Source: Methylobacterium jeotgali (GTDB lineage: Bacteria; Pseudomonadota; Alphaproteobacteria; Rhizobiales; Beijerinckiaceae). From it: a stretch of DNA of 64,000 bases. Both the position numbers and the translations under genes were made by a program. The stretch lies in the NCBI RefSeq assembly GCF_022179345.1, contig NZ_BPQR01000042.1, positions 1 to 64,000 on the forward strand, given 5' to 3'. A model generated the notes under the pieces. That model had not been told where the DNA came from and searched no databases. It saw only the letters and a program-made list of their open reading frames with translations. The first letter of the stretch is position 1. Each line of letters starts with the position of its first letter. Below, piece by piece: positions 28,050 through 37,400 of the stretch.

Positions 28050-30248
28050 TCAAGCCGCCTGGGCGGGCGTGTCGTAGAAGCGGCCGCCGCGCTCGGCCAT
28101 GTCGAGGAGGTTCTGCGGGACGGCGAAGCGCGCGCCGTGCCTGGCCTCCAATCCCCGGGCGATCTCCACGAAGCGCTTCGCGCCCATGAAGTCGATGTAG
28201 GAGAGGGCGCCGCCGGTGAAGGGCGCGAAGCCGAAGCCGAGGATCGAACCGACATCGGCCTCCCGCGGGTCCGTGACCACACCCTCGCCGACCGTGCGGG
28301 CCGCTTCCAGCGCCTGCACCACGAGGAAGCGGTGCTTCAGCTCGGTCACGTCGAGGCTGTCCGGGTCGAGGCGCTCCGGCTGGAATTCGGAGAGGCCCGG
28401 CCAGAGCCGCTTCGGCGCACCCTCGGGGTAGTCGTAGAAGCCCTTGCGGTTCTTGCGGCCGAGCCGTCCGTGTCCTTCCACGAGGTCGGTCAGGAGCTTC
28501 TTCTGGCGCTGGTCGACGGCCTCCGGGCCGAGCTGCGCCTCCGCGGCGCGGGCGATCTTGAGGCCGAGGTCCAGGGCGACCTCGTCGTTGAGGGAGAGCG
28601 GCCCGACCGGCATGCCGGCCATGCGGGCGACGTTCTCGATCATCGCAGGCGGCACGCCCTCGAGCAGCATCTTGTGGCCTTCGAGGAGGTAGGCAGTGAC
28701 GCAACGGTTGGCGAAGAAGCCTCTGCTGTCGTTGACGACGATCGGCGTCTTGCGGATGGCCCGCACGTAGTCGAGGGCGGTCGCGATCGCACGGTCGCCG
28801 GTGGCGCCGCCCTTGATGATCTCGACGAGCATCATCTTCTCGACGGGCGAGAAGAAGTGGATGCCGACGAACTGCTCCGGCCGGGCGCTCGCCTTGGCGA
28901 GGCCGGTGATCGGCAGCGTCGAAGTGTTGGAGGCGAAGATCGCGTCCTCACGGATCACGGCCTCGACACGCGCGATGACCTCGGCCTTCACCTTCGGATC
29001 CTCGAACACCGCCTCGATCACGAGGTCGCAATCCTTCAGGTCGGCGTAGTCGGCGCTCGTGGCGATGCGGGCGAGCAGCGCGTCGCGGTCGGCGGTCTTG
29101 GCGCGGCCGCGGTTGATCTGGTTGGTGACGAGGGTATGCGCGTAGGCCTTGCCCTTCTCGGCGGCCTCCGCCGACTGGTCGACGAGCACGACCTCCATGC
29201 CGGCATTGGCCGTCACGTAGGCGACGCCCGCGCCCATGAAGCCGGCGCCGACGACGCCGACCTTGCGGATCGCGGTCTGCGGGACGTCCTTCGGGCGGCG
29301 GGCGCCCTTGTTCAGCTCGCCCATGGAGATGAACAGCGTGCGGATCATCGCCGCCGCCTCGGTGGTGCGCAGGATGTTGGCGAAGTACCGGCTCTCGACC
29401 CGCAGGGCGAGGTCCATCGGCAGCTGCAGGCCCTCGTAGACCGAGGCCAGGATGGCCTTGGCGGCGGGGTAGTTGTCGTGGGTCTCGCGGCGGTAGATGG
29501 CGTTGGCCGGCGGCCAGATCATCATGCCGGCGGGCGAGTAGACCTTGCCCGAGGGCGCCTTGAACTTCGGCACGTCCCAGGGGGCCACGGCCGAGCCGCC
29601 GCCCTTGATCCAGGCCTTGGCCCGCTCGACGATCTCGGCCTTCGGGGCGACGTCGTGGACAAGGCCCATGCCCTTGGCCATCGCCGGGCGGATCTGCTCG
29701 CCCTTGAACAGCATCTGCAGGGCGTCGCCCGTCTGCATCAGGCGCGCGACCCGCTGCGTTCCGCCGCCGCCGGGGAAGAGGCCGACCTTGATCTCGGGAA
29801 GGCCGACGCGGGTCTTCTCGTCGTCGGAGACGACCCGGTGATGGCAGGCGAGCGCCAGCTCGAAGGCGCCCCCGAGACAGAGCCCGGTGACGGCCGCCGC
29901 GAAGGGCTTGCCGCAGGTCTCGAGCTTGCGGAACACCAGGGAGAGCCGACGGGAGCCGCCGAAGAGCGCCTGCATGGCCGCCTCCTCGCCGCTCTCCCGC
30001 TTCATGCGCTCGAAGGTGCCCCCCAGGCTCTGGAGCATGGTGAGATCGGCGCCGGCGGAGAAGTTGTCCTTCCCCGAGGCGATGACGCAGCCCTTGATGG
30101 CGGGGTCGGCCACAACGGCGTCGACGATCTTTTCGAGCTCGTCCATCACCTCCATGGAGATGACGTTCATCGAGCGGCCCGGCATGTCCCAGGTCGCCAG
30201 CGCGATCCCGTCGGCGTCGGTCTCGAAGCGGAAGTTCGTCAGGTTCAT
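28050..30248 (-). CDS. fadJ: Bifunctional enoyl-CoA hydratase/3-hydroxyacyl-CoA dehydrogenase
   Basis: 732 residues. The N-terminal crotonase domain (1-~290) has the oxyanion-hole loops GKDNFSAGADL and GLCLGGAFELALACHH, and the catalytic glutamates at 130 and 152. The central Rossmann 3-hydroxyacyl-CoA dehydrogenase domain starts with VGVVGAGFMGAG near residue 328, followed by FASNTSTLPIT and IHFFSPVEKM, and then C-terminal helical dehydrogenase domains. It performs hydration and oxidation in fatty-acid beta-oxidation. It lies downstream of the acyl-CoA dehydrogenase and thiolase genes on the same strand and is closed by a strong terminator. The FadB/FadJ symbol choice is by architecture only. 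Confidence 0.92.
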   Translation of the reverse strand: MNLTNFRFETDADGIALATWDMPGRSMNVISMEVMDELEKIVDAVVADPAIKGCVIASGKDNFSAGADLTMLQSLGGTFERMKRESGEEAAMQALFGGSRRLSLVFRKLETCGKPFAAAVTGLCLGGAFELALACHHRVVSDDEKTRVGLPEIKVGLFPGGGGTQRVARLMQTGDALQMLFKGEQIRPAMAKGMGLVHDVAPKAEIVERAKAWIKGGGSAVAPWDVPKFKAPSGKVYSPAGMMIWPPANAIYRRETHDNYPAAKAILASVYEGLQLPMDLALRVESRYFANILRTTEAAAMIRTLFISMGELNKGARRPKDVPQTAIRKVGVVGAGFMGAGVAYVTANAGMEVVLVDQSAEAAEKGKAYAHTLVTNQINRGRAKTADRDALLARIATSADYADLKDCDLVIEAVFEDPKVKAEVIARVEAVIREDAIFASNTSTLPITGLAKASARPEQFVGIHFFSPVEKMMLVEIIKGGATGDRAIATALDYVRAIRKTPIVVNDSRGFFANRCVTAYLLEGHKMLLEGVPPAMIENVARMAGMPVGPLSLNDEVALDLGLKIARAAEAQLGPEAVDQRQKKLLTDLVEGHGRLGRKNRKGFYDYPEGAPKRLWPGLSEFQPERLDPDSLDVTELKHRFLVVQALEAARTVGEGVVTDPREADVGSILGFGFAPFTGGALSYIDFMGAKRFVEIARGLEARHGARFAVPQNLLDMAERGGRFYDTPAQAA

Positions 30249-30297
30249 CGCTGGTCCTGGGGTTCGAGAGCCTTGAGGGATCGCGCCGGGCCTGCGC

Positions 30298-30789
30298 TCA
30301 GCGCGGCGGCATCGGCGCGGGGGAGGGGCCCTTGTCGCCGGCCGCGGCGACGGAGAGCATGTTGATGAGCTTGGCGACGGCGTTCTGCGAGATGCCGGTC
30401 ACGGTGGAGTTCGGGTCGGCGTTGATCGCCTGGAACTTCTGGTAGACCTTGTCGTCGTAGATGCCGTTCAGGTGCTTCAGCTCGTCGAGGCTGAACTTGT
30501 CGGCGTATTCCTTCGACAGACCCTCGACCATGACGTCGCGCTGGCGGCCGAACTCGGCGTTGATCTCGGTGCGGACGGCGGTGGCCTTGTCGTCCGGCAT
30601 CGCGGCCACGGTCTTCTCCAGGGCGCCCGCGAAACCGGTCTCCAGGTTCTTGATGACGGTCTTCTGTACGAGGGTCTTGGCCTCGGCGAGCTTGTCGGCC
30701 GCCTCGTCGGCGCGCGCCGTGAGAGGCAGGGTCACCGCGGAAATAGCGAGGGCGGTCGTCAGGCAGAGCGTGGCGAGGAGGCGGTTCAT
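30298..30789 (-). CDS. Periplasmic DUF2059-type protein
   Basis: 163 residues with a signal peptide (MNRLLATLCLTTALAISAVTLPLTARA-DEA). The helical mature domain fits DUF2059: KTLVQKTVIKNLETGFAGAL, EYADKFSLDELKHLNGIYDD, KVYQKFQAINADPNS. The family has no firm function. It is inserted between the thiolase and the FadJ genes on the same strand, 49 bases before fadJ, an unusual companion for soluble beta-oxidation enzymes. It could be co-transcribed with them or have its own promoter in the 112 bases after the thiolase. Confidence 0.8.
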   Translation of the reverse strand: MNRLLATLCLTTALAISAVTLPLTARADEAADKLAEAKTLVQKTVIKNLETGFAGALEKTVAAMPDDKATAVRTEINAEFGRQRDVMVEGLSKEYADKFSLDELKHLNGIYDDKVYQKFQAINADPNSTVTGISQNAVAKLINMLSVAAAGDKGPSPAPMPPR

Positions 30790-30901
30790 CGGGGCGTTCT
30801 CTCCGGGTGGTTCCTGAGCCGGCCGCCCGCGGGGGCTTGGCCGGCGCGCCCTCTTACAGCCTTCCGCCGGGATTGGGACACGCCCCGCCGAAGGCCGCCC
30901 A

Positions 30902-32110
30902 TCACACCCGCTCGATGATCGTGGCGGTGCCCATGCCGGCGCCGATGCAGAGGGTGACGAGCGCCCGCTCCTTGCCGGTGCGCTCCAGCTCGTCCAGCAC
31001 CGTGCCGAGGATCATCGCGCCGGTGGCGCCGAGCGGATGGCCCATGGAGATGGCGCCGCCATTGACGTTCACCTTGGCCGGGTCGAGGTCGAAGGCCTGC
31101 TGGAAGCGCAGCACTACGGAGGCGAAGGCCTCGTTGATCTCGAAGAGGTCGATGTCTGAGAGCTGCATCCCGGCCCGGGCCAGGACCTTCTTCGTCACGT
31201 CGACGGGTCCGGTGAGCATCAGGGCCGGATCGGAGCCGATATTGGCGAAGGCGCGGATCCTCGCACGCGGCTTGAGGCCCGCACCGTCGCCGGCCTCCCG
31301 CGATCCGATCAGCACCGCGGCGGCGCCGTCGACGATGCCCGAGGAGTTGCCGGCGTGGTGGACGTGGTCCACCGCCTCGACGTCGGGATGCGCGTCGATC
31401 GCCACCGCGTCGAAGCCGCCCATCTGGCCCATCTGCACGAAGGAGGCCTTGAGCTGCCCGAGGGACTGCATGTCGGTCGAGGGCCGCATGTGCTCGTCCC
31501 GGTCGAGCAGGGTGAGGCCGTTCACGTCGCGCACCGGCACGACCGAGTCTTTGAACAGGCCGGCCTCCCAGGACTTCGCCGAGCGCTTCTGCGACTCGAC
31601 GGCATAGGCGTCGCAATCGTCGCGGGTGAAGCCGTACTTGGTGGCGATGAGGTCCGCCGAGACCCCCTGCGGCATGAAGTAGGACTTCACGGCGATGGCC
31701 GGATCGACCGGCCAGGCGCCGCCGGAGGCGCCGAGGCCGATGCGGCTCATCGATTCGACGCCGCCGCCGACCGTCATGTCGTGCTGGCCCGACATCACCT
31801 GCGCGGCGGCGAAGTTCACGGCGTCGAGGCCGGAGGCGCAGAAGCGGTTGATCTGCACGCCGGGGACGTGGATGCCGTAATCGGCCACCAGCGCCGCGGC
31901 GCGGGCGATGTCGCCGCCGGCCTCGCCCACGGGATCGACGCAGCCGAGGACCACGTCGTCGACGCGCCTGGTGTCGAGGCCGTTGCGGTCCTTGATCGCC
32001 CGCAGCGCCGTCTCGGCGAGGCGCAGCGCCGTCACCTCGTGGAGGGCGCCGTCCGGCTTGCCGCGGCCGCGGGGGGTGCGGACGTGATCGTAGATGTAGG
32101 CGTCGGCCAT
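30902..32110 (-). CDS. fadA: Acetyl-CoA C-acyltransferase (thiolase)
   Basis: 402-residue thiolase. The acylated Cys is in NRFCASGLDAVN (Cys91). The active-site His is in GHPLGATGAM and the second Cys in TLCIGAGMG (Cys388). It releases acetyl-CoA from 3-ketoacyl-CoA in beta-oxidation. The ATG at 32110 is preceded by TTGGAGG, a strong ribosome site; a TTG four codons upstream is unnecessary. It follows the 80-residue gene and the acyl-CoA dehydrogenase on the same strand. Confidence 0.92.
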   Translation of the reverse strand: MADAYIYDHVRTPRGRGKPDGALHEVTALRLAETALRAIKDRNGLDTRRVDDVVLGCVDPVGEAGGDIARAAALVADYGIHVPGVQINRFCASGLDAVNFAAAQVMSGQHDMTVGGGVESMSRIGLGASGGAWPVDPAIAVKSYFMPQGVSADLIATKYGFTRDDCDAYAVESQKRSAKSWEAGLFKDSVVPVRDVNGLTLLDRDEHMRPSTDMQSLGQLKASFVQMGQMGGFDAVAIDAHPDVEAVDHVHHAGNSSGIVDGAAAVLIGSREAGDGAGLKPRARIRAFANIGSDPALMLTGPVDVTKKVLARAGMQLSDIDLFEINEAFASVVLRFQQAFDLDPAKVNVNGGAISMGHPLGATGAMILGTVLDELERTGKERALVTLCIGAGMGTATIIERV

Positions 32111-32122
32111 ATGAGCCTCCAA

Positions 32123-32365
32123 TTAGCGCAACAGGACCCAAACACCGCGCGGACTGTCGTCGACTGGCAGCAGTCGACGCTCATTCCTCAGTACGTTTGC
32201 AGCCCACCGCATTTCGTATTGCCACGTGTAGAAGCGATCACCCGATCCCTTAAGATCAGATTCGTGCTTCTCCCAAATGTGTTTTGCCACTTGGACGATC
32301 GTAGCCTTACCACCGTAATGGCTTATCGCAGCGACAACAGCTTCCTTTAGATCGTCCTTCGTCAA
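32123..32365 (-). CDS. Small winged-helix-like protein (80 aa) inside the beta-oxidation operon
   Basis: 80 residues beginning TKDDLKEAVVAAISHYGGKA and ending PRGVWVLLR. The pattern (helix, KATIVQVAKHIWEKH recognition-like helix, WQYEMRWAANVLRNE helix, short beta hairpin) resembles the winged-helix domains found at the N-termini of Mrr-type restriction enzymes and related small regulators. It is clearly AT-richer than its neighbours, with codons such as AAA, GGT and CTT that are rare around it. The only plausible start is TTG at 32365 with GGGGAC upstream. It lies 12 bases after the acyl-CoA dehydrogenase stop and 12 bases before the thiolase ATG. Family assignment is tentative. Confidence 0.65.
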   Translation of the reverse strand: MTKDDLKEAVVAAISHYGGKATIVQVAKHIWEKHESDLKGSGDRFYTWQYEMRWAANVLRNERRLLPVDDSPRGVWVLLR

Positions 32366-32377
32366 AGTCAGTCCCCG

Positions 32378-34168
32378 TCAGAACGCCTCGACCGGCAGCG
32401 CCATCGTGGTCTCGGCGCCGGCCTTGATGCGGGCGAGCCGCAGCGCCGTCTCGGGCAGCATCCGCTCCATGTAGAAGCGGCCGAGGGTGCGCTTGGCCTC
32501 CCACACCGCCTTGTCGCCGGTGCCGGCCGCGGCGTTGGCGTCGGCCGCCTTCACGATCCGGCCCCACATGTAGCCGATCGCCACGAGGCCGAGGAGGTGC
32601 ATGTAATCGGTGGCGCCGGCGCCCGCGTTGTCGAGGTTGGCCATGGCGTTCTGCATGAACCACATCGTCGCACCCTGGAGGTCGTTGAGACTCGCCTGGA
32701 GCGGCGCGGTGAAAGGCTTCATCGCCTCGTCCTCGCCGTGGTCCTTGATGAAGGTCTGGACCTCGCCGAGGAAGGCCATCATCGCGCGGCCGCCGTCCTT
32801 CGGGAGCTTGCGGCCGATGAGGTCCATGGCCTGCACGCCGTTGGCGCCCTCGTAGATCATGGCGATGCGGGCATCGCGCACGAACTGCGACATCCCCCAT
32901 TCCTCGATGTAGCCGTGGCCGCCGAACATCTGCTGCGCCTCGACGGCGTTGGCGAAGCCCTTGTCCGTGAGCACGCCCTTCACCACCGGGGTCATCAGGC
33001 CGAGATGGTCGTCGGCGGCCTGCCGCTCCTTGGCGTCGGGCGAGCGGTGGGCGATGTCGGACTGGAGGGCGGTCCACAGCACCAGGGCGCGGGCGCCCTC
33101 GTTGAAGGCGCGGATGCCCATGAGCGTGCGGCGCACGTCCGGGTGGACGATGATCGGGTCGGCGGCCTTCTCAGGCGCCTTGGCGCCGGTGAGCGCGCGG
33201 CCCTGGAGCCGGTCCTTCGCGTAGGCGAGCGCGTTCTGGTAGGCGACCTCGGACTGGCCGAGCCCCTGCACGCCGACGGCCAGCCGCGCCTCGTTCATCA
33301 TCACGAACATCGCGGCGAGGCCGCGGTTCTCCTCGCCGACGAGCCAGCCCTTCGCCCCGTCGTAGTTCATGACGCAGGTCGAGTTGCCGTGGATGCCCAT
33401 CTTGTGCTCGATCGAGCCGCAGGACACGCCGTTGCGCGCGCCGACCGAGCCGTCCTCGTTCACCAGGAACTTCGGCACCACGAAGAGTGAGATGCCCTTG
33501 GTGCCCGCCGGCGCGCCCTCGATGCGGGCGATGACGAGGTGGACGATGTTCTCGGAGAGGTCGTGCTCGCCCGCCGAGATGAAGATCTTGGTGCCGGTGA
33601 GGCTGTAGGAGCCGTCGCCGTTCGGCACGGCCTTCGTCTTGAGGAGGCCGAGATCCGTGCCGCAATGGGGCTCGGTGAGGTTCATGGTGCCGGTCCAGGC
33701 GCCCTCGACCATCTTCGGCAGGTAGGTCTGCTTCTGCTCCTGCGAGCCGTGGACGAGGAGCGCCGCGATCGCCCCCTGGGTGAGGCCCGGATACATGCCC
33801 AGGGCGAGGTTGGCGCCGGAGACGAATTCCTGGATCGCGGTGTTGAGCGTGTGCGGCAGGCCCTGGCCGCCGAACTCCTCGGGGACGGAGAGGCCCATCC
33901 AGCCGGCCTCGGCGTAGGCGTCGTAGCCGGCCTTGTAGCCCTTCGGGGTTGTGACGGAACCGTCCGCGTTGCGCCGGCAGCCCTCCTGGTCGCCCGAGAG
34001 GTTGAGGGGCGCGAGCACGGTGTCGGCGAGCTTGCCGCCCTCGGTCAGCACGGCCTCGACCACGTCGGGCGAGGCGTCGGCGAAGCCGGGCAGGTTGTCG
34101 CGGCTGTGGAAGCCGAGAACGTCCCTCAGCAGGAACAGCACGTCTTCGACCGGGGCGCGGTAGCTCGG
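32378..34168 (-). CDS. Acyl-CoA dehydrogenase (long form)
   Basis: 596-residue FAD acyl-CoA dehydrogenase of the longer FadE/DmdC-like branch. The FAD/substrate loop is TGTMNLTEPHCGTDLGLLKTKA, and the central beta domain has KIFISAGEHDL. The helical domain contains IYEGANGVQAMDLIGRKLP, where the family has its Glu and nucleotide contacts, and is followed by the extra C-terminal domain. The ATG at 34168 has GGAGGATG upstream and begins with MPSYRAPVEDVLFLL, the conserved start. It is first in the beta-oxidation series. DmdC-like (methylmercaptopropionyl-CoA) specificity cannot be excluded. Confidence 0.9.
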   Translation of the reverse strand, partial: PSYRAPVEDVLFLLRDVLGFHSRDNLPGFADASPDVVEAVLTEGGKLADTVLAPLNLSGDQEGCRRNADGSVTTPKGYKAGYDAYAEAGWMGLSVPEEFGGQGLPHTLNTAIQEFVSGANLALGMYPGLTQGAIAALLVHGSQEQKQTYLPKMVEGAWTGTMNLTEPHCGTDLGLLKTKAVPNGDGSYSLTGTKIFISAGEHDLSENIVHLVIARIEGAPAGTKGISLFVVPKFLVNEDGSVGARNGVSCGSIEHKMGIHGNSTCVMNYDGAKGWLVGEENRGLAAMFVMMNEARLAVGVQGLGQSEVAYQNALAYAKDRLQGRALTGAKAPEKAADPIIVHPDVRRTLMGIRAFNEGARALVLWTALQSDIAHRSPDAKERQAADDHLGLMTPVVKGVLTDKGFANAVEAQQMFGGHGYIEEWGMSQFVRDARIAMIYEGANGVQAMDLIGRKLPKDGGRAMMAFLGEVQTFIKDHGEDEAMKPFTAPLQASLNDLQGATMWFMQNAMANLDNAGAGATDYMHLLGLVAIGYMWGRIVKAADANAAAGTGDKAVWEAKRTLGRFYMERMLPETALRLARIKAGAETTMALPVEAF

Positions 34169-34302
34169 CATCTGACATCCTCCACGGCGTCGCGCGGTCG
34201 CCGGATCCACCGCGCCGCTCGTTAGTTCATATGTAAACTATCTCGCCGGGGCGGCGCAAGGGGTACCGAGGCGAATCGGCCATTCCCGAATTGGTCCGCC
34301 GT

Positions 34303-34318
34303 TTAACGCGACGTTTAC
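34303..34318 (+). promoter_or_regulatory. CtrA-like binding site upstream of podJ-like gene
   Basis: TTAA (34303-34306), seven bases, and TTTAC (34314-34318) match the alphaproteobacterial CtrA box TTAA-N7-TTAAC with one mismatch. A GAATC (CcrM-type GANTC) site lies at 34273-34277. The site is about 115 bases before the start of the PodJ-like gene. A single near-consensus match is suggestive only. Confidence 0.45.
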
Positions 34319-34429
34319 CAAGAACTTTAATCATCCCGCCGAGCGACCGTCGGAGGCGCCTCTCGGGATACAACCCCAAGTGGCATTTTCGGACCCGGCC
34401 GCGGATGATGCCGCTCGAAGGTCACGATC

Positions 34430-37400
34430 ATGAGACGCCACGCGACGCCGAGCCTCGACAACCTGGATCCCGAGGTCCTCGCGGCCGCGCGGGATGTCGC
34501 CAAGCGCGCCGGGGTGCCCGTCGAGACCTGGATCGCCTCCGTCATCCCCTCCGAGAAGGCGCCGGCCCGACGCCGCCGTCCGGCTGCGGCCCAGAGCCAG
34601 GCTCCCCTCGCACCGGCTAAGACGCAGGCCGCGCCGCCGCCCGCCGCGAATCTCGACGGCCTCCTCGACGCGCTGCTCGGGCGCCTCGACACGATCGACC
34701 GCGCCATCGCCGACGAGCGCGAGGCGGCCCAGTTGGAGGCCGAGCATCGCCTCGCCGCCATCGAGGCCCGGATGAGCGCGCTCGCCGGGAACGCCCCGTC
34801 CGCCGCGCTCTCCGATCGCCTCTGCGCCATCGAGGCGCGCATGGGCGAGATCGGCCAGCAGCTCGCCGCCCGGCCGGGCCGGCGCGGTCGCGGGGCCAGC
34901 GTCGAGATCCGCGAGGTGGTGGAGGAGATCCGCCAGCGCCAGCGCCAGATCGGCGCGCCCGAGTCGGACGAGGGCATCGTCGCGGCCATGCGCCGCGACC
35001 TCGCCCGCCGCCTCGACGTCTCCGAGGAGCGCTCCTCCTCCGCGGTGGCCGTCGCGGAGCTGCGCGACGAGATCCTGCGCCTGCGGCAATCCGTGGGCAC
35101 GCTGGCCACCGGGCGCGACGTCGGTGCGCTGGAGCATTCCATCAAGGCCCTGGCCGAGGACGTGCGCAAGGCCCGCGAACCCGCCGACCTCGAGGCGGTC
35201 ACCGCCCCGATCGAGGCCATGCGCGCCCGCGTCGACGCCCTCGCGGACGACGTGTCGGAGACGGTCTACGCCCGTATCGCCGGCGAGGCCGAGCGCCTCA
35301 CCGCCCGCGTCGAGGCCGCCATCGCCGAGAGTCGCGGCGCGAGCGCCGACGGCGACGCCGTCGCGGGGCTGTCGCGGGAGCTCGAGGAGACGCGCAACGC
35401 GGTGGCGAGCCTCGCCGGCCCCGAGCGGGTGCAGGGCCTCGTGCAGGCGGTGCAGGGGTTGAGCGGTCAGGTCGAGGAGCTGCGCACCGGCTTCGCGAAG
35501 CAGGCCGCGGCGGAGGTCGCGGGCCTGCGTCCGCTGCTGGAGGAGATCCGGTTCGGGATCGGCAACCGTCCGCTCTCCGAGGAGGTCGCCGCGCTGGCGG
35601 CCAAGCTCGATACCCTGCAGGGCGGCCAGGGCGGCCTCGACGCCGGCCAGTCCCGCGCGATCCTCGGGCGCATCGACGCGCTCGCCGACAAGGTCGATCA
35701 GGTCAGCGCAGAGCCGGTCGGGCAGCTCCTCGATCGCCTGGAGAGCCTCGGCGCCCATCTCGGACGCGGGTCCGACAAGGAGATCACCGCGATCCAGTCG
35801 ATGCTGCGCAGCCTCGCCGAGAAGGTCGACGGGGTCGGCCGCCAGTCTGGCGGCGCGGCGCTCGACGCCCTGGAGCGGCACGTCCTCGACCTCGCCGAGC
35901 GCGTCGACGCCCGCGGCACCGATCCGGCCATCGTCGCCCTCCAGCGCAGCATGGGCGACCTGATGGGCCAGGTCTCCGCCCTTCGCCAGGAGGCGGCCAC
36001 CGTCGGCACCGCCGGAACGGGCGGAAACCGCGAGTTCGACGCCCTGCGCAGCGGCATCGCTGAACTCCAGGCTCGGCAGAACGCCTCCGAGGAGCGCATG
36101 CAGGCGACCCTCGACGGGGTGCACGCCGCCATCGAGCGCCTCGCCGGACGGATGTCGGCGGAGACGGCGCCGGCCGCCCTGGACGAGCGGCTGAAGTCCA
36201 CCGTCCGCGTGCAGCCGCCGCGCAGCCGGCGCGGCAACCGCGACGAGGCGCTGCCCGCCCTCGACACGCCCGCCGCCGAGCGCCTCTCCGACGACCGCCT
36301 GGCCGAGGAGTTGCTGGAGCCCGGCGCCGGCCGCCCCGGCCGCAGCCGCGGAACGCCCGAGGCCGAGCCGGCCGAGAGCCAGGGCGACATCAAGACGAGC
36401 TTCATCGCCGCCGCCCGCCGCGCCGCTCAGGCGGCCCAGGCCGAGATGGCGAGCGAGGCGGCGGAAGCCGCGGTTCGCCCCGGCCGTCCCCAAGCGGCCC
36501 GTCTCGGCGGGCTGGCCGAGCCGCCCCGGCGCGGCGCGGCGCTCCGCGCGGCGATCGACAAGCGCCGCAAGCCGCTGCTCCTCGGGCTCGCCGCCATCGT
36601 GCTGCTGCTCGGAGCCCTCCAGGCCCTGACCACGGACCCCGCAACGCCGCCGGCCGCGCCGAGCCGTCCGCCCGTGGCCGAGACCCGGCCCGCGCCGGAG
36701 GTTCCCCCGGCGCCCTCCCGTCAAGCCGCCGAGAAGGCGCAGACCTCCGGCGAGGCCGGCGCGGAGACGAAGGCCGAGGACGGGCGCCCGCCGATCGCGG
36801 ATCCGCAGACCACCCAGGCGATCACCGAGGGCCAGCAGTTCAAGCCGGCCGCGAAGGCCGCCGGTGCGCTGCCGGCCGTGGCGGGGATGCAGACCCTCTC
36901 GGGCGACCTCGCCGGGCTGCCGCCGGGCCTCGCGACCCTCAAGCAATCGGCGCTCGCCGGCGACGGGGCGGCGGTGTTCGAGCTCGCCGTGCGCGCCGCC
37001 GACGCCCGGGGCATGCCCCGCGACCTCGGCCTCGCCGCGAAGCTCTACGAGAAGCTTGCCCAGGCGAACTACGCGCCGGCCCAGTACCGCCTCGCCGGGC
37101 AGTACGAGAAGGGCTCCGGCGTGGCCCGCGACCTCGCCCAGGCGAAGCTATGGTACGGCCGCGCCGCCGAGCAGGGCCACGCCCGCTCCATGCACAACCT
37201 CGCGGTGATCTACGCCGAGAATCCCGGCCCCAACGGCAAGCCGGACTTCGCCTCCGCAGCTTCCTGGTTCCGGCAGGCCGCCGAGTACGGCGTGCGCGAC
37301 AGCCAGTACAACCTTGCCGTGCTCTACGCCCGCGGCCTCGGCCTCTCGCAGGACCTCGTCCAGTCCTACGCCTGGTTCGCAGCCTCCGCCGCGCAGGGCG

